NCBI GenBank assembly: GCA_963769605.1
Contig: CAVYML010000009.1
Location: 806,001 to 870,000, forward strand
DNA: 64,000 bases
Direction: 5' to 3'
Origin: Fen-1254 sp963769605
GTDB taxonomy: Bacteria; Bacteroidota; Ignavibacteria; UBA10030
The stretch's first letter is position 1. The number at the start of each line of letters is the position of its first letter. A program made the translations under genes and the position numbers. Positions 35,492-42,427 of this stretch are shown here, one piece after another. The notes below the pieces were generated by a model that worked only from the letters and a program-made list of their open reading frames with translations, ran no database searches and was not told the origin of the DNA.

Positions 35492-37684
35492 TCAATTCAA
35501 CGCTGTTGGATCTGTCGTCTGAACATGCAGTGAAAGGCCTCGCGGCGCACAAACTAAGATAATATTCGAACCGGCAGAAGCATTTTGTCCCGGGGCCGGA
35601 GATTGACTCACGACGACTCCGGAACCCTGCAGCTTGACATCGAAATCGTCGATCACTAAACGATTCATGGCCCGGCGCACGCTCATGCCGCGCACGTCCG
35701 GAACGATAATTGACCCGTCTTTGAGCGGCGAAGCATCTTCATTCAATACAAGCGAAATCGATTCTCCTTTTTCAACTTTTTTTCCCGGCTCCGGTACCTG
35801 ACGCGCCACGATGGCGCCTTTACCGAAAATCCGGCATTGCAAACCGCAGCCGGTCAGCATTTTTTCCGCTACCGACGGCTGCAGCATGCGAACATCAGGC
35901 ACGACCCTCGTCGTGGATTCCTGTTCAGTCCGTGAAACAAGCGCGGAAGAATATTTATACGAAGTCGCAATAACACGTTCCGCTATAGCACGGAAAATCG
36001 GACCGCTTGTTATGCCTCCGTAATATCCGCGGGTACGGGGATTGTCCATCATCACCAGTAGCACAGCCTGCGGATTATCCAAGGGAAAAAATCCGACAAA
36101 CGAAGCGGTGTAATTATTCTCAACGTATTTTCCTTCCGACCATTTGCGGGATGTTCCCGTCTTGCCCCCGATGCGAACACCCTGCGTCCGGACTTCCTTG
36201 CCTGTTCCTCGCTCAACCACGCCTTCAAACGCTTGCGTCAGCATGTCGACTGTGCTTTGTGAAAGGACCTTCCGGATCGGCTCAGGTTTTTTTTCCTGCA
36301 CTACAGTTCCGTTTGCATTTTTTACTTGTGCAACAGCATACGGTTTCAGCAGAACGCCCTGGTTGGCAACTGCCGCGTATGCACAGGCTATCTGCAGCGG
36401 CGTAACGCCGACTTCATATCCGTACGCCATCGTTTGCAGCGACGTGCCCGACCATTCGTTCGGCTTGCGTAGAATGCCGCGCACTTCACCTGGAAGATCG
36501 ACGCCGCTCGTGATGCCGAAACCCAAATCCCTCGCCTCACGATAAAATTTTTCCGCACCTATCAGCTTGCCGACTTTTGCACAAACAATATTGCTGGAAA
36601 GCTCGATGGCCTGCTGAAAAGTCAATCGGTCGTATTCATGCGAATCGCTGATGATGCGAAATTTTTTACCGTTCAATGCAATTTTCATTTCCCCATGCTC
36701 GGCATTAAACATTTGATCCGGTGTTACGATATGATTTTCATACGCCGCAGATGCGGTCACAATTTTAAATACCGATCCCGGTTCAAACACATCGGTTACA
36801 GCTCGGTTGCGAGCGAGCGCCGTATTGAAATGCCCGGCATCGTTCGGATTAACGTTCGGATAGACTGAAAGCGCCAGTATTTCTCCTGTTTTCGGATTCA
36901 GCATGACGGCAAGACCGCCGTCCGCTTTATTTGCATCGACACCGCGCTTTAATTCATCATCGACAATCGATTGATACGTCAGATCCATTGTCAGTATGAG
37001 AGCGCTGCCGTTGACCGGTTCGCGGCGTGGATAATCTGCGGACGGGCGAACACGCCCAAGTCCATCCCGCTGCATCATCACCGATCCGTCGGTACCTTTC
37101 ATATCGTCGTTGTATTCGTACTCCAGTCCTGCAATGCCGTTGTTATCGATATCGGTAAACCCGATCAATGCTGAAGCAAGCTCGTCGTAATGATACAGCC
37201 GTTTCGATTCGTTGATCGCGACGACACCGGCAAGCTTTGCCGCTGTGATGCGCTGTGCGACGTCTGCGGAAACGCGTCGTTCCAGCCACACAAATCTTTT
37301 TTCCTGCGATTCATTTAACTTGGACAGGTACGTTGATCTCGATTTACCAAGGATGTGCTCGAACGCTTCAGCAATGGTTTCTGCGTTGTCGCCGATAATT
37401 TTCGGATCCGCCGCAAAAGAGACCAATACCGTATTGGAAACAAGAACATTTCCGTTCCTGTCGTAAATATTTCCGCGCATTGCCGGAAGAATAAATTTTT
37501 GTTCATACTGTTTTCGGGCAAGCGCCTGAAACTTCCCCCCTTCGATAATCTGATACTGAACCAATTTCGCTATAATGATAACAAAGAGCGCGAAGAAAAT
37601 TAATTTGACGAAGAAAAACCGTTTACGCCAGCGCTGCCGATTCCCTTCTGTGCCGCCTGTATAGTTGTCCTCTCTCTCGGCCAT
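35492..37684 (-). CDS. ftsI: Septal penicillin-binding protein FtsI with two PASTA domains
   Basis: 730 residues, class B PBP. N-terminal transmembrane helix (FVKLIFFALFVIIIAKLVQY), dimerisation/pedestal domain (ARKQYEQKFILPAMRGNIYD), transpeptidase with SxxK as GSVFK, SxN as SSN and KTG as GGKTGTSRKW. Two C-terminal PASTA domains at about 590-650 (VVPDVRMLQPSVAEKML) and 655-715 (VPDVRGMSVRRAMNRL), a SpoVD/Gram-positive-like addition. Crosslinks septal peptidoglycan with FtsW. Its start overlaps the ftsL stop. Confidence 0.96.
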   Translation of the reverse strand: MAEREDNYTGGTEGNRQRWRKRFFFVKLIFFALFVIIIAKLVQYQIIEGGKFQALARKQYEQKFILPAMRGNIYDRNGNVLVSNTVLVSFAADPKIIGDNAETIAEAFEHILGKSRSTYLSKLNESQEKRFVWLERRVSADVAQRITAAKLAGVVAINESKRLYHYDELASALIGFTDIDNNGIAGLEYEYNDDMKGTDGSVMMQRDGLGRVRPSADYPRREPVNGSALILTMDLTYQSIVDDELKRGVDANKADGGLAVMLNPKTGEILALSVYPNVNPNDAGHFNTALARNRAVTDVFEPGSVFKIVTASAAYENHIVTPDQMFNAEHGEMKIALNGKKFRIISDSHEYDRLTFQQAIELSSNIVCAKVGKLIGAEKFYREARDLGFGITSGVDLPGEVRGILRKPNEWSGTSLQTMAYGYEVGVTPLQIACAYAAVANQGVLLKPYAVAQVKNANGTVVQEKKPEPIRKVLSQSTVDMLTQAFEGVVERGTGKEVRTQGVRIGGKTGTSRKWSEGKYVENNYTASFVGFFPLDNPQAVLLVMMDNPRTRGYYGGITSGPIFRAIAERVIATSYKYSSALVSRTEQESTTRVVPDVRMLQPSVAEKMLTGCGLQCRIFGKGAIVARQVPEPGKKVEKGESISLVLNEDASPLKDGSIIVPDVRGMSVRRAMNRLVIDDFDVKLQGSGVVVSQSPAPGQNASAGSNIILVCAPRGLSLHVQTTDPTALN

Positions 37685-38205
37685 TACCGTTCCTGCATCG
37701 ATGCCTCGTGGCTGCGTAAAACTTCTTCTACCTGCTCCACGCGCTCTGGATCAATCTGAATCCAGACAGGAGCCTGTTTTGGATTGATTAAACCTACCCG
37801 ATCATGGGCAAGCGGCTGCAGCCGTTCCAAACCTGATAATTTATCTATCTGAGCCTTCAGCATTTCCTGCTCATTCAGGATTTGTTGATGCCTGATCTGC
37901 ATTTCGTTGATGTGTGTCAAAAGCCGGCCGACGGTCAAAATGTTGCTGATATAAAAAACGCTCACCACCGCCGCGGCAAGCAGTATAAGCACAATATTAA
38001 AGGGAGAAATTTTTCGTTTCATCGCTTTGCGGTTTTTCGGCGCCGATTGATCCGTCCGGCTCGGAACGTTATACGATTTTTCCAGTTCCGGCAAAACAGA
38101 ATTGTAGACACGCATTTCCCTTGAAGACGGCGTCGGCAATGCCTCTTGTCCCATCGCACGATTGACAAGTGCGCTGATTCCTGATATATTGTTCCCTCTT
38201 TCCAT
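37684..38205 (-). CDS. ftsL: FtsL-like division protein
   Basis: 173 residues. Long basic, Pro/Ser-rich cytoplasmic N-terminus of about 75 residues, one transmembrane helix (NIVLILLAAAVVSVFYISNI), then a periplasmic coiled coil (LLTHINEMQIRHQQILNEQE, MLKAQIDKLSGLERL) and the AHDRVGLINPKQAP segment typical of FtsL C-termini. Identification rests on topology and position between rsmH and ftsI. It scaffolds FtsQ, FtsB and FtsWI. Confidence 0.85.
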   Translation of the reverse strand: MERGNNISGISALVNRAMGQEALPTPSSREMRVYNSVLPELEKSYNVPSRTDQSAPKNRKAMKRKISPFNIVLILLAAAVVSVFYISNILTVGRLLTHINEMQIRHQQILNEQEMLKAQIDKLSGLERLQPLAHDRVGLINPKQAPVWIQIDPERVEQVEEVLRSHEASMQER

Positions 38206-38208
38206 GTT

Positions 38209-39150
38209 TTATCGCTTTTCAATTGCACGCATCTTTGCACTGCGCGCCCGCGAATTTCTCCGAATTTCTTCCTCCGATGCGATAACCGGCTTTCTCATGA
38301 CCAGAGTAACATTCGGTTCTTCATGAAGCGGCATCGGACTCAACGGAAACGGAAAATCTTTTTTCCCTTCCGCTGCGGTTTTGAAAGTCTGCTTGACAAT
38401 CCGGTCTTCGAGCGAATGATACGAGATCACCACCAGACGCCCGCCGGGGCGCAGAAGCTTTATACCGTCCTCCAGAACTATCCTGAGATTTTCCAGTTCC
38501 CGGTTGACCTCAATCCGGATTGCCTGAAAAACCCGCGCCAGTGTTTTTGTCCGAAATTTCCCTCCGGCTGCACCGCTCACAATTCTCGCAAGGTTCGCTG
38601 TTGTTCCAATGGGTGCCTGCTCGCGGCTCCAGACGATAGCACGCGCAATTTTTCTCGACTGCCGCTCCTCGCCGTACTTCCAGATAACATCCGCAAGTTC
38701 TTTTTCACCATATTCGTTGACTATCGCAAAAGCGTCAAGCGGTTCGTTTCGATTCATCCGCATGTCGAGCCGTTCGTCCGCTTGGAAGCTGAACCCTTTG
38801 GACGGTTCATCGAGCTGGTACGACGAAACACCGAGATCGAGAATTAATCCCGCAATATTTTCTATTTTTTTCCCGTTCAGAATCCGTTTGATGGTTCGGA
38901 AATTCGCATGAAGAATACTTATGCGATCTCCGAACACTTCCAGCCGCTGCGAAGCGTAGCGGACAGCATCGGCGTCCGCATCAAAACAAATCAAAGAACT
39001 TAGGGGCGAAAGTCTTTGCAGAATCGCTTCTGCATGCCCTCCTCCGCCGAGAGTACCGTCAACAAAAATCCCGTCTCCTGCAGCAAGCAGGCAATCCACT
39101 GCCTCCTGGAGAAGAACGGGAGTATGAAATTTGTCGAACGATAAGCACAA
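38209..39150 (-). CDS. rsmH: 16S rRNA (cytosine1402-N4)-methyltransferase RsmH
   Basis: 313 residues. HTPVLLQEAVDCLL, SAM loop IFVDGTLGGGGHAEAIL, GLILDLGVSSYQLDEPSKGF, RGFSFQ-type region DERLDMRMN, and GGRLVVISYHSLEDRIVK. Methylates N4 of C1402 in the 30S P site. The start is TTG at 39150, since no ATG lies near the conserved N-terminus; it is 11 bases after mraZ. Confidence 0.97.
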   Translation of the reverse strand: MCLSFDKFHTPVLLQEAVDCLLAAGDGIFVDGTLGGGGHAEAILQRLSPLSSLICFDADADAVRYASQRLEVFGDRISILHANFRTIKRILNGKKIENIAGLILDLGVSSYQLDEPSKGFSFQADERLDMRMNRNEPLDAFAIVNEYGEKELADVIWKYGEERQSRKIARAIVWSREQAPIGTTANLARIVSGAAGGKFRTKTLARVFQAIRIEVNRELENLRIVLEDGIKLLRPGGRLVVISYHSLEDRIVKQTFKTAAEGKKDFPFPLSPMPLHEEPNVTLVMRKPVIASEEEIRRNSRARSAKMRAIEKR

Positions 39151-39161
39151 GTGTACACTTT

Positions 39162-39608
39162 CTACTGCTGCTTAAAAACCTGTTCAGCGACAGTTTCGTA
39201 TGTTACCGGTTGTATTTTTTGAAATTCGTCGTACACAGACGGACTCCAGAGTTCAATGCGATCGAGGACACCGAGCACAATCACTTCGTTTTTTATCCCG
39301 GCATAATCCAGCAAATCCTGCTGCACCGTAATGCGTGATTGGCTGTCCAATTGAGAGTCGGCTGCCCACTGGAAAAGAGTCCGGTTGAAATTTCGCTGTT
39401 TGGCATCAAGAAAAGAAAGACTGCGGACGTTTTGTTCGAGTGTGTTCCATTCATCCTGCGGATAGACATAAAGACATTTTTCAAATCCACGAGTGATGAC
39501 AAAATTTCCTTTGGCGCTGGAAGCAACATTTTTCCGAAGCTTTGCAGGCAGCGCAATGCGTCCTTTTTCGTCTACGGAATAACTGTATCTGCCCTTAAAG
39601 GATGACAT
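39162..39608 (-). CDS. mraZ: Transcriptional regulator MraZ
   Basis: 148 residues with two SpoVT/AbrB-type swapped-hairpin halves: RYSYSVDEKGRIALPAKLRK and AADSQLDSQSRITVQQDLL. First gene of the dcw cluster. MraZ forms rings that bind direct repeats in its own promoter region and usually represses the operon. Such repeats are present 40-65 bases upstream of this ATG. Confidence 0.97.
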   Translation of the reverse strand: MSSFKGRYSYSVDEKGRIALPAKLRKNVASSAKGNFVITRGFEKCLYVYPQDEWNTLEQNVRSLSFLDAKQRNFNRTLFQWAADSQLDSQSRITVQQDLLDYAGIKNEVIVLGVLDRIELWSPSVYDEFQKIQPVTYETVAEQVFKQQ

Positions 39609-39649
39609 AATTTTAAATTATCGCTCTAAAAAAATCGAATAATTTTTTT

Positions 39650-39675
39650 CCCCCAATTCCCCACTTTTCCCCACC
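39650..39675 (-). promoter_or_regulatory. MraZ box: three GTGGGG-type direct repeats
   Basis: On the - strand GTGGGGAAAA, GTGGGGAATT and GGGGGAAA follow each other at a 10-bp pitch, between the promoter and the mraZ start. Direct TGGGG/TGGGN repeats with about 10-bp spacing are the known MraZ operator in E. coli and others. Feedback control of the whole cluster is therefore likely. Confidence 0.8.
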
Positions 39676-39685
39676 GGCATATAAC

Positions 39686-39714
39686 AATTTAGGGAAATAG
39701 GAGTGAAAGTCAAG
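39686..39714 (-). promoter_or_regulatory. Predicted sigma-70 promoter of the dcw operon
   Basis: On the - strand TTGACT (39709-39714), a 17-base spacer and TAAATT (39686-39691), close to the -35/-10 consensus. Transcription would start just before the MraZ repeats. Confidence 0.6.
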
Positions 39715-39762
39715 CGAAAAATCAAAAAAACGCAGATTTTAACGGAAGGGAAAAAACATCTC

Positions 39763-39806
39763 AATAAGGCCAATAGGTCCTCCCGAACCTATTGGTCTTA
39801 TTTTTT
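39763..39806. terminator. Hairpin between mraZ and the M3 peptidase gene
   Basis: Long inverted repeat AATAAGGCCAATAGGT / ACCTATTGGTCTTATT with one mismatch and a loop of about 8 bases. It lies 10 bases after the stop of the M3 peptidase gene (- strand), which it probably terminates. The best U run (TTTTTT) is however on the + strand side. Confidence 0.65.
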
Positions 39807-39812
39807 ACCTAT

Positions 39813-41999
39813 CTACTTTTCGTCTAATCCCCGCTCCCTGATCAAAGGCTGTACGTCTGGATCTCGCCCGCGGAACGCGCGATACATTGTATCGGCATCT
39901 TCCGACCCGCCGCGTGAGAGGATCATTTCCTCAAAGCGTCTTCCATTTTCACGCGTCATACCGCCGTGTTCTTCGAACCACGCGAATGCATCATCGTCCA
40001 AAACTTCGCTCCACAGGTACGAATAATAGCCCGCAGAATATCCGCCGCCCCAGATATGCGCAAAGTATGCAGACCGGTAGCGCGGGGGGACAAGCGGATA
40101 AAAAACGTTGAATCGCTTGAGCGCTTCGGATTCAAACGAGTCGACGTCGTTCACGATATGTCCGGGTGCGATTGTATGCCACGCCATATCTAAAAGCGAA
40201 GCTGCAATGTACTCAGTGGTCTCAAATCCTTGATTGAATGTTTTCGCTTTCCGGATTTTTTCTACCAGCGCCTGCGGCATCGGCGTGCCGGTTTTATAAT
40301 GCCTGGCATAGTGCACAAACACTTCGGGGTACATTGCCCAATGCTCGTTGAACTGCGATGGGAACTCTACGAAATCCCGCGGAACATTCGTACCGGTCAG
40401 ACGCGGATAGATGCCGGTTGTCAGCATAGCGTGGAGCGCATGGCCGAATTCGTGAAACATCGTCGTTACTTCGTCATGACTCAACAGCGCGGGCTCGCCC
40501 GGAGCCGGCTTGGTGAAGTTGGCCACATTGCAGACTACCGGTCGCGTGTTCAGCAAACCCGTGCCGTCAACAAACGTATCTTCCCAAGCTCCGCCGCTTT
40601 TATTATCGCGCTTGAAGTAGTCGCAGTACCAGAGCGCAATCGATTTGCCGTTTTCGTCAAAGACTTCGAACACCCGCACATCGGGATGATAGACGGGCAG
40701 ATCTTTCCGTTCTTTGAATGTCAGACCATACAATTTATTCGCAGCATAAAAGACCCCGTCTTCCAGTACGCGTTTCAACTCAAAATAAGGTTTGATTTGC
40801 GATTCATCCAGATCGTATTCCGCCTTGCGAACTTTTTCCGCATAGTGCTGCCAATCCCACGGCTCCAGTTTGAAACCGCCGGCCTGCCGGTCGATCAGTT
40901 TCTGCATTTTGTCCGCTTCGTTCCTCGCTTTCGCAAGCGAAGCTGGAACGAGATCTGTCAGAAGCTTGATTGCGGATTCCGGTGTCTTCGCCATTTGGTC
41001 TTCAAGCGAATACGCCGCAAAGTTCGGGAAACCGAGAAGTTTTGCTCTCTCTGTACGAAGCGCCGCGAGACGCAGAATCGTCGCACGCGTATCGCTGCTG
41101 TCGCCGCGTTCGGTGCGCATCGTTGAAGATCGGAACAGCCTCTCGCGTACCGACCGGTCGTTTAAAGAAACCTGCACCGGCTGCTGTGTGGTATTCTGGA
41201 GCGGCAGCACCCATTTCCCATCGAGGCCGCGTTCGTGCGCCGCTTGTGCCGCCGCAGCGATCTCAGCGTCACTCATACCGTCTAAAAGCTTTTTATCCTC
41301 GATCACAAGACCGCCCGCTTTTGTTGCGGCGAGAAGTTTATTCTGAAAATCAGTCATGAGCGTTGCTTCTTCCTGATTGAGGACGCGGAGCTTTGCCTTA
41401 TCCGATTCCGGAAGAAGGGCCCCCGACCGCACGAAATCGATATAGTACCGCTTGACCAAAAACTTTTGAACGGCATCCAAAGGAAGGTTCTCCCGCCGGT
41501 CATAGACCGACTTCACACGCTGGAATAACTTATCATTGAGGTACAACGCATCGTTCAACGCTGCGAGTTTCGGCACTTCCTCCGACCGCACGTTCTGAAG
41601 CTCGTCGTCCGCATTCGCCTGGACGATCATGAAAAACACTTTCGTTGCGCGGGTGAGGAGTTCGCCGGAACGTTCCAGGGCAATAACGGTATTCTCGAAT
41701 GTCGGTGCCGACGCATCGGAGGCAATCTTCTCGAACTCCGCCAATTGCAGACTAATCCCCTCTTCAATGGCGGGTTTATAGTCGGCATCGTGAATTTTAT
41801 CGAACGGCGGCGCCTGATAAAGAAGCGGGCTCTGCGATGCAAACGGATTCGCACTGGAAAAACCGTGAGCGTTTGTATCTTGCGCCGAAGCAGGCGCATT
41901 TACATCCGATTGAAAAGAATCGGGCTTGAGCGAACCGGATGCCGGGTTTAGACTAATCATAAACGCTAAAGCGAAGATCGTAAAGGGAATAGACTTCAT
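39813..41999 (-). CDS. M3 family metallopeptidase (peptidyl-dipeptidase Dcp-like)
   Basis: 728 residues. Signal peptide MKSIPFTIFALAFMISLNPA, then the helical M3 fold. Zinc motif MFHEFGHALHAML with both His and catalytic Glu, third ligand Glu about 25 residues later (FVEFPSQFNEHW). Upstream LWYCDYFKRDNKSGGAW and downstream YYSYLWSEVLDDDAF are typical of Dcp/oligopeptidase A. An exported Dcp would trim C-terminal dipeptides in the periplasm. GAGGAG precedes the ATG. Not part of the dcw operon: its 3' hairpin separates it from the divisome promoter. Confidence 0.93.
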   Translation of the reverse strand: MKSIPFTIFALAFMISLNPASGSLKPDSFQSDVNAPASAQDTNAHGFSSANPFASQSPLLYQAPPFDKIHDADYKPAIEEGISLQLAEFEKIASDASAPTFENTVIALERSGELLTRATKVFFMIVQANADDELQNVRSEEVPKLAALNDALYLNDKLFQRVKSVYDRRENLPLDAVQKFLVKRYYIDFVRSGALLPESDKAKLRVLNQEEATLMTDFQNKLLAATKAGGLVIEDKKLLDGMSDAEIAAAAQAAHERGLDGKWVLPLQNTTQQPVQVSLNDRSVRERLFRSSTMRTERGDSSDTRATILRLAALRTERAKLLGFPNFAAYSLEDQMAKTPESAIKLLTDLVPASLAKARNEADKMQKLIDRQAGGFKLEPWDWQHYAEKVRKAEYDLDESQIKPYFELKRVLEDGVFYAANKLYGLTFKERKDLPVYHPDVRVFEVFDENGKSIALWYCDYFKRDNKSGGAWEDTFVDGTGLLNTRPVVCNVANFTKPAPGEPALLSHDEVTTMFHEFGHALHAMLTTGIYPRLTGTNVPRDFVEFPSQFNEHWAMYPEVFVHYARHYKTGTPMPQALVEKIRKAKTFNQGFETTEYIAASLLDMAWHTIAPGHIVNDVDSFESEALKRFNVFYPLVPPRYRSAYFAHIWGGGYSAGYYSYLWSEVLDDDAFAWFEEHGGMTRENGRRFEEMILSRGGSEDADTMYRAFRGRDPDVQPLIRERGLDEK

Positions 42000-42000
42000 A

Positions 42001-42356
42001 AGACACTCTCCTCAAAAAATCGGCGCTGCAATGCCGAATAAATTTTCTCAATGGTTTTTGCATCATCAAAGAATAAACTAACCTTATTAAAGAAAAGTTG
42101 CAAGAAAAGATATTAGAAGCCTACAGAACTTATCGTCTTTTGTCCTACAGCTTTTTCTTCCTTGCCTTGAAGAATCTTACGCTGACCCTCCAGTAAAATA
42201 TTCACCACCTTGCGAAGGTCCCCCCACCTTCGCAAGGTGGTTGTAAAAAAAGTCCCAAAATCATCCGCGAGCGAATTACATCGAGTGGAAGTGATTGTGA
42301 GAATCCCGCCGATTTGTGGCGGGAAAACTGCGAACTATTATATTTCTGCTATTCTC
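42001..42356. other. Intergenic region with two hairpins
   Basis: No gene. It contains the M3 promoter region, a 15-16 bp perfect inverted repeat at 42204-42241 and a smaller one, CCCGCC/GGCGGG, at 42305-42323. The rest is AT-rich and shows nothing I can name. Confidence 0.5.
42204..42241. repeat. Perfect 16-bp inverted repeat with C6 loop
   Basis: ACCACCTTGCGAAGGT, six C, then its exact reverse complement. No adjacent T run on either strand, so it is either a factor-assisted terminator after addB (its stop is 175 bases away) or a palindromic repeat unit. Confidence 0.7.
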
Positions 42357-42427
42357 AATTCACAATTTTCAATTCGCAATTCGCAATTCGCGATCCGCAA
42401 TTCACAATCCCTCATTCACCATTCTCC
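42357..42427. repeat. 7-bp tandem repeat tract overlapping the end of addB
   Basis: Ten units in near-perfect register: AATTCAC, AATTTTC, AATTCGC three times, GATCCGC, AATTCAC, AATCCCTC (8), ATTCACC, ATTCTCC. The last dozen bases lie inside addB and encode its C-terminal residues. Confidence 0.85.
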
